Shown in pieces: positions 34,555-44,199 of a stretch of DNA of 64,000 nt; position 1 is the stretch's first letter, and each line of letters starts with the position of its first letter. A program made the position numbers and the translations under genes. The notes under the pieces are model-generated. The model made no database searches. It was not told the origin of the DNA and saw only the letters and a list, made by a program, of their open reading frames with translations. The stretch comes from Siphonodentalium dalli (Eukaryota > Mollusca > Scaphopoda > Gadilida > Siphonodentaliidae), in assembly GCA_032622095.1 (NCBI GenBank), contig CP136065.1:52759949-52823948 (forward strand), written 5' to 3'.

Positions 34555-34842
34555 GCATTGGATCATTGTAATTGGGCTATCCTTTGCCGCATTTCGCTGT
34601 TGGCTCCGCTTTCAGCAGCAACATTGGTCTGACCTGCTGGGACCCACTGCTGTTTCCGCGCTTCTATGAGTGACGTCTCCAGATTGGCCGCAGAGACTTC
34701 GGTGGAGTCACGCTAGCAGCTGGTCGGTTGGCGCTCTCGTAGACTTTATACTGACAAATCGATTGCTTGATCACATGGGCGTGGCTCACTCACGCCCAAC
34801 TTTGGCTAACAGTTGGAATTTCAGGACTGACGGAACATAACT
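34555..34842. other. GC-richer stretch, no gene recognised
   Basis: 34580-34740 is noticeably richer in G and C than its surroundings ('ggcgctctcg', 'gcagctggtcggttgg'). I can see no reading frame with known similarity and no RNA gene. Confidence 0.35.
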
Positions 34843-34846
34843 TTAA

Positions 34847-35047
34847 CCATTTCTACACAAAACAGATTCTCCCACTCAGTCATAAAAGTATACATTGGAA
34901 GAGATCATTATTCATCTGGAGGATGTTCAAGAAATATAAGCAGACGGCAGACAATATAAAGTTAAGAAAGAATCATATTTATTGGTGGGAAATGTTAAGA
35001 TAACCAGAGGGGTTAACCACTCATTAATGAGTATTCAGTAGAAAGGG
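34847..35047. mobile_element. TTAA-type MITE, 'TATAC' family, copy 4
   Basis: TTAA at 34843-34846 on the left and a mutated TGAA at 35048-35051 on the right. Interior 'attctcccactcagtcataa', 'gtatacattggaagagatca' and the end 'gagtattcagtagaaaggg' match the other copies. Both ends are diverged, so it is older than copy 2. Confidence 0.7.
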
Positions 35048-35278
35048 TGAATTTGAAATTTCAGATAAAAATGTGTTTAAAATGTTCTGATGGTTTGGTT
35101 TTCCATCCATTATCAGTTTGAAATTTGTTGTTTGCTTTTTGGCCAAGAGTCGAATATTTCCCTACTGTGTTTCCATTATTTTGACAGAAATGGCCCTCGG
35201 TTGGTGAATTGCCAACCATAGGGGTGTGTTATGTTGGAATATCCAACAATTGGAAAGCTTGTGAGATACAGTAATGCC

Positions 35279-35430
35279 CTAAATAATCGACTCCTTAACA
35301 ACAGCAGAATTATGGGTAATTTTTCAGTATTTAGTCGGAAATATGGCTTGTTGCCATTCATCGGAAAGCTTTCCCCGAGTTACCCATGACTCTGCTGTGG
35401 TTAAGAAGTCGATTACTTAGTGCATTACTG
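35279..35430. mobile_element. Palindromic foldback element, copy 2 (one arm shortened)
   Basis: Begins CAGTAATGCCCTAAATAATC after TA (35277-35278) and ends with the complementary GCATTACTG before TA (35431-35432). The left arm matches the whole left half of the 31.1-kb copy; the right arm lacks the inner ~60 bp that would mirror 'cggaaatatggcttgttgcc'. TA target duplication is clear here. Confidence 0.85.
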
Positions 35431-35432
35431 TA

Positions 35433-36224
35433 ACAGTGTGATAATTCTAACTCAATGGGGTATGGGTGCAAGAGGATTTCCCGGGACTTGGAAATTTCGA
35501 ATCGTTTCCGAACGCATGGTCCTCAGACTATAGAATTTATCCACCCCTGTATATCCGTCATCTTGGCCATCTTAGATGGGGTGTAAATGATATTTTGTAT
35601 ATTAACAATGGAGTGAATGGTACTACATGCTACACGTTTTGTCGGTTATAGTGTAAAACAGTTTTTAAGAACCATCAACCCTTTGGATATTTTAACTTCA
35701 TTTACTTTACTCGTATGGCATGATTTAAATAATATTATCAATTTCACTGTTGTCCGGTTCCAAGAACTTATGTGAAATAGATTTTTTTCAAAAGTGCAGA
35801 TCATATAGACAGGATATCATATCTGACTATCGTGAGAGGAGACTTAATTGTTCTTGATTCATGAAATTTAATGATTATTTTCAAGCTAGAAAGGCAACTA
35901 CCCATCCATAATTTCTATATTTGAGAATCTTCATGTCATGCCTGTTCATAGTGAAAAATTGGGCTGAGATGAGTTCTGGGTCATTGGTTCATAACCATCT
36001 TAAAGCTGACCACAATATATTTTAACACTGAGGCCTAATTTCAGTTGATTGCTCCCTGCTTGACCGGGCCACACTTCATATCATCAATTGTATTCATTGG
36101 GCTGGAATATCTGTGACTTCGTTATTCTTCATTATATATGGGGTTATGATGTTATATTATGCAATTAAACATTTTGCCTAATTTTATAATACAAATGACG
36201 CCTCCTCTCATCGAACCAATACAT
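35433..36224. other. No recognised feature
   Basis: AT-rich sequence between palindromes. No gene or repeat identified. Confidence 0.35.
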
Positions 36225-36347
36225 ACACAGAACGACACGATGTGTAAATGGGTTTGTTGAGAGGCGCTTGCGCCTCGAGTTCTATCCTTTCGCGACAGCA
36301 CGAGTGCCGTATCGACAGACCCATTTACACATCGTGTCGTTCTGTGT
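36225..36347. repeat. Palindrome, ~33-bp perfect arms
   Basis: The arm 36225-36257 ('acacagaacgacacgatgtg', 'taaatgggtttgt') is mirrored at 36315-36347. The 57-bp loop contains its own small hairpins 'gaggcgcttgcgcctc' and 'gcacgagtgc'. A further 13-bp inverted pair ('ttattacacgctt' at about 36349 and 'aagcgtgtaataa' at about 36594) may mark a larger foldback structure. Confidence 0.85.
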
Positions 36348-36658
36348 TTATTACACGCTTTGCTTCCTGGAATCCGTGCTTTAAAATACAGGATTATTAT
36401 GTTTATTAAGGCTCATACAGGGCGTGTTTGTCATGTGATGATTCTTTTATTTAAATAGTTCCAGTTTCATGGTTGAGGCGAACGTCATGCACGTCATTTT
36501 ACGTCAACGAGATGCGTATGGAACGCGTATGGAACGTACGTTCCATACGGATTTGTAAATATGGAACAGCAATAACACTGTACTTATAGGAACAAGCGTG
36601 TAATAAAATAAGCTATTTTGGTGATTGGAGTGTTGTGTGAAATTATTAATTATTACGT

Positions 36659-37020
36659 GCGCTCGCGCAACAGTATGGCGATCAGTCAGATTCGTAGGTA
36701 CGGTACGTACGTTGGTGTCACCCTACCGATTTCACTCCATGACGTCACCCTTACGCAGTACATGCCAGCGACGTTACGGAGTAGATTATAGAGTTGACGC
36801 CCTTGGCACTGACTTCCGTTACTAGCTCGTTGCTATATAAATGCGCTCGCGCAACAGTATGGCGATAAGTCAGATTCGTAGGTACGTACGTTGGTGTCAT
36901 CGTACCGATTTCACTCCATGACGTCACCCTTACGCGGTACATGCCGGCGACGTTACGGAGTAGATTATAGAGTTGACGCCCTTGGCACTGACTTCCGTTA
37001 CTAGCTCGTTGCTATATAAA
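36659..37020. repeat. 184-bp tandem duplication with CRE and TATA motifs
   Basis: Copy 1 spans 36659-36842 and copy 2 spans 36843-37020; they differ at only a few positions and a small gap near 36705. Both contain TGACGTCA (36740-36747; 36919-36926), a full cAMP-response-element palindrome, and end in 'gttgctatataaa', a TATA-box-like sequence. The unit is GC-richer than its surroundings. No coding exon is recognised downstream, so a promoter role is untested. Confidence 0.85.
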
Positions 37021-37526
37021 CAAACCAGCGATGTGGCTTTTGTCGAAAATTGACAGTCAGTACATTCGCCCTGTATACATGTACTTTCAGAAAATACAAA
37101 ACACCACAACGTTATACCCCACCAATGTCAGTGTCTCGATATCATTTGACCAAATTTCTTGACATGAAACCGCGACAGACACGGCGTGAAATACATCGCA
37201 TTGATTAAACAATTTCCCATTGTTTCAATTCAACTTCAAGATCGCGGTAAAATCAAAACCGCAATTTGTAAGTGGTAAACATCTGAAAAAGACATCAGGT
37301 ACATGCATAAACTAATTGTTGTGCATATTTATTTCTATTTGAGGTGGCAATTTTTCATGTTTATCAGTATTTTTAACGATAAGAGCGATGGTAATTGGGG
37401 GACTATATTTTATCTAGTGCATTAAATTTAAAATAAAAAGTGTTTTCTATGGCCGCACATTTCGTTGATAATTACGAGCCATTTGTTTGTCTAAATAACA
37501 TCTTTAAGTTCGAAGAGCATTAGAAT
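37021..37526. other. Half copy of the 37.5-kb palindrome; otherwise nothing
   Basis: At about 37065-37122, 'acattcgccctgtatacatg' through 'acaaaacaccacaacgttat' and 'acccc' is a diverged match to the right arm of the palindrome at 37527-37698. No gene recognised. Confidence 0.4.
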
Positions 37527-37698
37527 GGGGATAACAGTGTGGTGTTTTGTGATTTCGGAAAGGTACATGGCGAATATACTGCATGTGGCAAATACCCGTT
37601 AATGGGCCCCGGCTCCGCCGTCGCCCATTAACTAAATTTGCTACAGCATATTCGCCATGTACCTTTCCGAAATCACAAAACACCACACTGTTATCCCC
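37527..37698. repeat. 172-bp palindrome, ~51-bp perfect arms
   Basis: The left arm 'ggggataacagtgtggtgtt' to 'catggcgaatat' is exactly mirrored at the right end. The central ~70 bp ('ctgcatgtggcaaatacccg', 'cccattaac') is partly self-complementary. A diverged half copy lies at about 37065-37122. Foldback-MITE type. Confidence 0.9.
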
Positions 37699-39607
37699 TA
37701 AATAAAATTATTGAAGATTGTAATTGTCTTTTTTTGCTAACATTAAATTAAATTAAATTAAATAAATTAAGTAAAATACAGTGAAATTATATTTTAAATT
37801 ATTTTTTATTACATTTTTGCGCACGTTGGCACCTCGATGAGTGCATTCTAGTTCTAATAGCTCTTGGTACCGAAAGTGTCAAAAAATATTTTCAACCTCT
37901 CAAATGTATTAAAATACATTGTTTTATCGTCTCTTAATACTTGCTCAGATTCTATATGCAATGAAGATGATGATATGTGCTTTTAAAGATTTTTTCGCCA
38001 GATAGACAAGAGAAATTCTTCTTTTAAAATCTCTTGAATGTTCACATAACCACTGGTGTGGATAAATAAGACCTTGGATGTATTGATCGACAAGTGATAT
38101 ATTCGCGCCTGAACTTCTGGATGTCGGACAAGTTTGACACATTATATATCTTTGAGCATTGGATTCTCTCTAGGCACGCGATTAAATTCCACCAAATGTG
38201 TTAATCGAGCCACAGTTATCTGTAATCTGAGCATTCGGGACCAATAGTTTCGTGTCTGTGTCTTAAATTTACTGGTACGGCTGTAAATTATTCAAGAGCA
38301 CGCTACACCAACTGCAGGTTCTTACTCATGTAAGTGTCATTTGTGACCAAATTATTTCACCGATAGCATTACGTGGTGTGAGTAGTGACTTGTCGTATCT
38401 AACATCCAGTATGGCCCAGCTTTCAGTGGACTTGCAGCATCTCACATTCGTGTGACCTTTCTGTGAACTAATCATGTGCCGTATAGATATAGCAATTACA
38501 ACTTCTATGAATATTATATTTATTAACGATGGTTTTTAATCTATATTCGTCCTTTAAATAATTATTACCAAGAAGAACATGAACAAATAGAAAAAAATTG
38601 TTCTTCCCGTCATTATCAATTACCCTTCAGTGACGAAATTTCGCGTGTTGAACGCACTGTTAGTAAATACGCACTTGTGTCAGAAAATACTGTTTACGTT
38701 TCAACAACGATCGATAACTCTAAAATACAGATTACGCTGATTATGATCAGTTGAGATGCGCTGCGTATTTCCCAATGAATTATTTGCAACATCAACAAGT
38801 GGTAAACAAATAAGCCTAACATTATTTTCTTGTTATTAAAACCAAAGAAAACAATAGTTGTAGCACTTTGAATAAAGGTTGTGGTAAATACCGTAATGAG
38901 TATAGGTTGGACATATCGAGAAGTAGATATGATGTCAGGTGATATATGCTGATATCGTATCAGTCGCACAATGTTGTTATTGTCCGTTGATTGTCGAAAT
39001 TTTAATAAATTTGTATTCACATTGTGAAATCATTGAGGGCCTTTAAAAGTGTACTCCTACTCGTTCGAGCCATGTACTGCCGCGACCCAGCGCAGGCGCT
39101 AGAAACGTCAACCGACATGGCTGCTAATTCATCATGTAGGCATTGATGGAACAGTCATACACAATCCTCAAGCGAGTTCACGTCTAATTTGACTGGGGGC
39201 GGTGCGTGGAGGCATTCACAAAAAATATGCAACTTTAACTAACTTAAGAAAAAACTGACTTGCTAAGATATAGATTTTCCTGAGTGGAATTCTACTTCAC
39301 TGATTTCAAATCCCAATTTTTCATGTTACGGGACTTATCACACAACAATGTGCTTCGAACTAATTATGCGTGGATCAGCGTCGGGGTGAAATATCTGGAA
39401 TGGGAATTTATGGCTGATGTCACAACGTATTACTGACTGACATTAATTCCGACGCAACGTGTTATAGCGTCCGTTCGATAAGCAATCTATCCCCACTTGC
39501 GGGGATATTGGCGCGTCACAACTAAACCCGGCCGTGAAATGTCAGGTCTGATAGCGACACAGGCGTGCAGGAAATTCGATCTCACATAAGGGCTATCGCC
39601 TCGGGGA
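37699..39607. other. No gene; small AAATT microsatellite
   Basis: 'taaattaaattaaattaaat' lies near 37743-37775. Near 39480-39590 there is a block ('gatattggcgcgtcacaact', 'gaaatgtcaggtctgatagc') that recurs near 40950-41010 and partly near 43080, so it is part of a dispersed repeat. No protein recognised. Confidence 0.4.
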
Positions 39608-40400
39608 AGGGCCACTTCATTACTGCAACCACAAGGAGGATTCCAAACTTGAAGGTTTTTGCAACAGTATTTTTCGCACGAATCGACTAAAAATCCCCAT
39701 TACAACTGAGTTCAATTAACCGCAATGAGCAATCCAAAGGTTTCTGCAACAATTGTCATTGCTTGGCTAATATGCGCCATTTCAAATAATTGTACAAGGA
39801 GAAATCCAAAGGATTTTGCAACAGTTTTCTTTTCCCGGATCGGCTAAAATACCCCATTTCAAATAATTGCAGCCACAAGGAGAAATCTAAAGTTCTTCGC
39901 TCGGCCCAAAAGGAGAAATCGGAAGAATTTTGCAACTGTTGCATTTGCTCGGCTCGGCTAAACATCCCCATTTCAAATGATTGCATCCACAAGGAGAAAT
40001 CCGAAGGTTTGTGCAACAGTTTTCTGTACTCGCGGCTCTGCAAAAAATACCTATTTAAAATACAGAAATCCAAAGAAATTTGTGTATTCTTTGCTAAGCT
40101 CGGCTTAAAATCCCCATTGCAAGTGATTTCAGACACAAGGAGAACTCCAAAGATTTCTGCAACATTTTTCTTCTCTCGCATCAGCTCAGTTCAGCTAAAA
40201 ATCCCCATTTCAAATGATTTAAGCAAAATGAGAAATCCAAAGAATATTGCAACAGAATTGTTACTAGATTCGGCTGAAAATCCCCATTTCAAATGGATGC
40301 AAGCACAAGGAGACATTCAAAGGTTTTTGAAACAGTTTTCTTTGCTCGGCACGGCTTTTTTACCCATTTCAAATGACTGGATCCACAACGAGAAATCCTA
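39608..40400. repeat. Degenerate ~90-bp tandem repeat, about nine copies
   Basis: Units contain 'cggctaaaaatccccatttc', 'aaatgattgcaa', 'cacaaggagaaatccaaagg' and 'tttctgcaacagttttct'. Reading frames on both strands stay open across it (39790-40431 plus, 40181-39756 minus), but they simply restate the repeat in protein form and are not credible genes. The last unit is interrupted by the MITE at 40401 and appears to resume after it. Confidence 0.8.
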
Positions 40401-40641
40401 TGGAGCACCGGAGATGACGTCCGATTTTTAAAATAAAGTCTTGACCAGGAGACTAAAGCACGACTTTCTTCTCGTGGCCACTTCATATTCTCGTGACCAC
40501 GACTTCATATTCTCGTGGTCACAACTTTCTTCTCGTGGCCATGACTGCACCTTCTCGTGCCCCATGACTTCATATTCTCGTGGCTACGATTCTCGCGGCC
40601 ACGACTTTATAAAAAAATCGGTTGTCACCTCCGAGGCTCCA
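40401..40641. mobile_element. TA-flanked MITE carrying a 22-bp minisatellite
   Basis: TA at 40399-40400 and 40642-40643. Ends TGGAGCACCGGAGATGAC and GTCACCTCCGAGGCTCCA are imperfect inverted repeats that extend inward ('gtccgattttt' against 'aaaaaatcggttgt'). The interior (40467-40606) is about six units of 'cttcatattctcgtggccac', each with a CGTGGCCACG-like palindrome. Similar CGTGGCCACG minisatellites are, to my knowledge, frequent in mollusc genomes. Confidence 0.75.
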
Positions 40642-40643
40642 TA

Positions 40644-41252
40644 AAATTCGAAGCTTTACGCGCAACCGTTTTCTTTTTAATGGACCAGTAAGCTGGTCGA
40701 CTAGTCTTGCTAAAAAGCGACGTCGATGTTGGTTGGTTTTACTGATTTAGCTGTGTTGGTGTGGTGAAAACATACTGTTACGAAAAAGTACCGTTAGTTT
40801 CTTAAACTTTCCCGAGGTGTTTGGCAGGTCTGAAAAATTAAAATCGCGTATAGCCAGGGGAAGAATTCAACTCTATACACATATGAAGAATAGTTTAGCT
40901 ATACCTGCACGGTTTGTACGACTTATTGAAAAACGACCACAATATAGCGGGAATATTGGTGCGTCACATGTAAACCCGGTGGTGAAATGTCAGTTCGGAT
41001 AGCGACGGAGGCTATCAGTTTATTCTCATATATAATAGACTACCATATATTAGCAAATATATTATCTGACTATATGATGAGTAAACAAGTATACATCCAT
41101 TAAACGCGACATCGATGTATTATTTATCCTAATTATTTTCTGTGTATGTATACATGTATCAATTGATGATAGGTAATTGTGTCATATGTATTGTCTCTGT
41201 AATGTCTATTATGATGACCAGAGTTACTATTAAATTGAATTGAATTGAAAAA
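40644..41252. other. No gene; possible LINE 3' tail
   Basis: Ends in 'attaaattgaattgaattga' (about 41229-41248), an ATTGA repeat of the type that closes many LINE 3' ends, preceded by AT-rich sequence. No LINE coding sequence can be recognised upstream. Confidence 0.3.
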
Positions 41253-41750
41253 GGCTCACGAAGGGAGCCTTTATTCAACGTCGAAGGGGCCTGCGGCCCC
41301 TGAACAAATTGCGGCCCCTTGTGTGTTAGGGGTCTGTGGCAAATCCTACTCTTATATACATATTGATAATATATTATGCTACTTCAATATATCCTCGAGG
41401 AAATGTGTTCATATTGGACGTAAATATTGACATTGGTTCATATTGGACTTATTTGGTTCTAATAGTGGACTTATACTCGTTATTCTGTTGGATACAGTGA
41501 AACACATCTGTAATATAAAGAGCGTACACCTGGTACTGAAATAGAACCATAGTGAGCGTATTTGTTTTTTTGTTTTTGTATTATTTATTTAATTAAAAAG
41601 TTTTAAATCAAAATTTAGAAAAACTAACGCCGTTATAACCTTCGCTAGGGTACCCCGAGTCACCACACCAGGCCAACATGCAGTCTGAGAGAAAAGAGAG
41701 AACAATCCGGACAGACAGACGGGGACAGGCATATCTCTTATATATATATG
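41253..41750. mobile_element. Dispersed ~480-bp repeat, copy 1
   Basis: Starts 'ggctcacgaagggagccttt', then 'gcgtcggaggggc'-like GC-rich text, 'tattatgctac', 'tattgacattggttcatatt', 'attctgttgga', 'tataaagagcgtacacctgg', 'aaaactaacgccgttataac' and a 'gacagacagac' tail with 'ctcttatatatata'. The same blocks occur in the same order at 42535-43015. It probably ends at the GACA tail and a 'tcttttatata' motif. Non-coding; family unknown to me. Confidence 0.75.
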
Positions 41751-42534
41751 GAGGTAGTATCCATTGCTTCAAATGTGCTTGCTTCACTGAGCATGGATCA
41801 GAAAAGCACATTGAGATGTCACTCGACTCGGATTAAGCTTGAAAATAGGTCCAGATTTTTACCGATGTCAGGATTCAGATCAGCGCCAACCTCGTCTAGC
41901 CCAGACTGCGATGATCTTATCCACGCACCCTTGGACACGGGGGCATCCTTACAAAATGAAGCCCGTTCACTGATATACATGGATATAAATATATACAAAA
42001 ATGTGCAATATATACACAGGAATATATACGCAGGAAATTCGATCTCAGAAGCCGAGCGAAGGGACTATCCCTTGGAGGTTATCAGTTCATTTCCCCAACC
42101 CGACATTTACCCACCCGGACATTTCGTCATCCGGACATTTACCCACCGGCCCATAAGAAGCAATATGCGAGAAGTTGATTGGAATCCAAACCTTTATCGA
42201 AGACATCAATGAATGTTTTTTTAACAGGTCAGTAAAGTAATCGATCTGAACTCATCTGATATAATGATTTGACGATAATATTTAATTGTGAAGGAAAGAT
42301 TGCATAAAGGATTGATTTACCTATGAAATCACCACCAGCCGGCAATGGTTTGCGCTATGCACCTTCCCGGATGGTCCACCTGGTCCATATGTTTTCTGAC
42401 AACATTGTCTACATGTAAACCTCTGGCGACCATACTACAACCACACCCGAAGGTCTTGGCGACCATTTGTTTGCTCCGCGCTAATGACCAAATCAGCCAG
42501 TCATGATACATTTATATATGACTAGCTGAAACAG
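41751..42534. other. Unrecognised reading frame, otherwise no feature
   Basis: An open frame of 154 codons runs from 41748 to 42212 on the plus strand. It starts in the tail of a repeat, contains no known motif, and shares 'gcaggaaattcgatctca' with a non-coding repeat near 39570, so I do not call it a gene. Confidence 0.3.
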
Positions 42535-43015
42535 GCTCCCTTCGGAAGTCTTTATTCAGCGTCGGAGGGGCATGCGGCCCCTTTCTGCGTTAGAGGCCTG
42601 TTGTCGCTATGCGCGCTTCGTATCCTACTCTTTTATATATTTTTCTCATATTATTATGCTACTACATCCTTGGGCAAATAGGTTCATATTGAACCTAAAT
42701 ATTGACATTTGTTAATAATGGACTTATTTGGTTCTGATATAAGCCCATAGTGGAGTTATACCCATTATTCTGTTGGATGGCGCGGGCCACTGTGCAAACA
42801 TATTTATAAAGAGCGTAAATCTGGTGCTGAAATAGGCCCACTTAATTAAATGTTTTTTAATCATAATTTTGGAAAACTAACGCCGTCATAACCTCCACAA
42901 TGGTACATGGAGTCACCACACGAAACATGGTTGAAATCGGTCTAGGGTTATGGGAGAAAAATCCGAATAGACAGACAGACAGACAAATAGATCCTACTCT
43001 TTTATATAGAATGTA
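42535..43015. mobile_element. Dispersed ~480-bp repeat, copy 2
   Basis: Same blocks as the copy at 41253-41750: 'ggctcccttcggaagtcttt', 'gtcggaggggcatgcggccc', 'tattatgctactac', 'attattctgttggatggc', 'tataaagagcgtaaatctgg', 'aaaactaacgccgtcataac', 'gacagacagacagacaaata' and 'cctactcttttatata'. Identity roughly 75-80%. A third, partial copy lies at 62745-62935. Confidence 0.75.
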
Positions 43016-44199
43016 TATTAGTGGGGTCCTTCTGATTTAGCTTTGTTGATGGTGAGTCAAATGATGCTTATAAGATAAATGTCAGCTCCGATAGCGACAC
43101 AGAGAGGCAGGACATTGGACACATATTCCATTGCTTGACCAATAGCCAACCGTCAACAGGTCCTGCTACGCTGATCTGACCGTGCCAATGGGGCGATGGG
43201 GATAACTCGCAGGACAGCACATTTCTGGTTCACGTGATTTAAGTTATTTTAGGAAATTGCAGTAAGGCTGATCTGGCCGTGTAAATCGAGCTATAGCGAT
43301 GGGGATATCTCGCATGACAACAGATTTCGGGGTTTTCGCGGATGTATCTTCGCGGATGGGAAAATTTCAACATAAGGGGGTGAAAATTGAAATTCTTCGA
43401 CTTGGAAATTTTAATCTGATTCAAGTTCAACGCTGCGGTGCAGTTGATAATTCCAAGGTGGACACTCCCAATGGACGGAGACCCCCTCACCATTCTTGTC
43501 CCTGCTAATGGGGTATCGATGTGTTCGGAATATAATTGGTAATATGTATGTCGCCATGATATTACTATGAACAAGTGGTCCTCCTAATTTGCTATGGCGT
43601 TGGTGGGAGCCTGGTTAATTGATATGATGCTGGTAGGGAAAACTGATGCTGATAAGAAATAACACTTTAATTTTTATCTAAAGTTATCATGTTTGTGGTA
43701 TTTTGCAAATCTGACCGATTCGAGGAGGAGTCATTATGTGCATAAAATATTCAAAAACGTGCATATCATAAAATATTTTAATAATTTCTGTGTTGGTTGC
43801 TACAAACCGACCAGAATTGAGATGGATATTAGTGTCATTTTTCAAACAACAGCGTGGCCATTATTAAATTATTGTAAAATATATGTTCTTGAATGTTTCA
43901 TACACACACTGTTTCTAAAAAAAGCGGTACTTTTTCTAAAATGCATCATAGCAATTCAGTTGAACCCACCAGCATCATAGCAATTAAACAGGACCCACGA
44001 ACGTCATAGCAAATTAGCAGGATCACATAACCAAGGGTGGTACCCTGGGCGTTTACAAGAAATCGCCTAATTTTTCCCATTTTTTTTAAACACCTGATTC
44101 CTGATCGTGAGAATCGCATATAACAAGGGTATATAGTGATGGCGTCGCTATCTAAGTCTGTATATTAGTCTGGTAATGTACTTTGGCAATAAAAGTCAA
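43016..44199. other. No gene; two diverged direct repeats
   Basis: 'gctgatctgaccgtgccaat ... gatggggataactcgca' near 43170-43228 recurs near 43267-43328 with changes. No coding similarity was recognised. Confidence 0.4.

Noticed and set aside
39790-40431. 213-codon open frame on the plus strand and a 141-codon one opposite
   Set aside because: Both run through a ~90-bp degenerate tandem repeat and repeat it in protein form, then into a MITE. Not a credible gene.
41748-42212. 154-codon open frame
   Set aside because: Starts in a repeat tail, contains a block shared with non-coding repeats, and shows no known motif.
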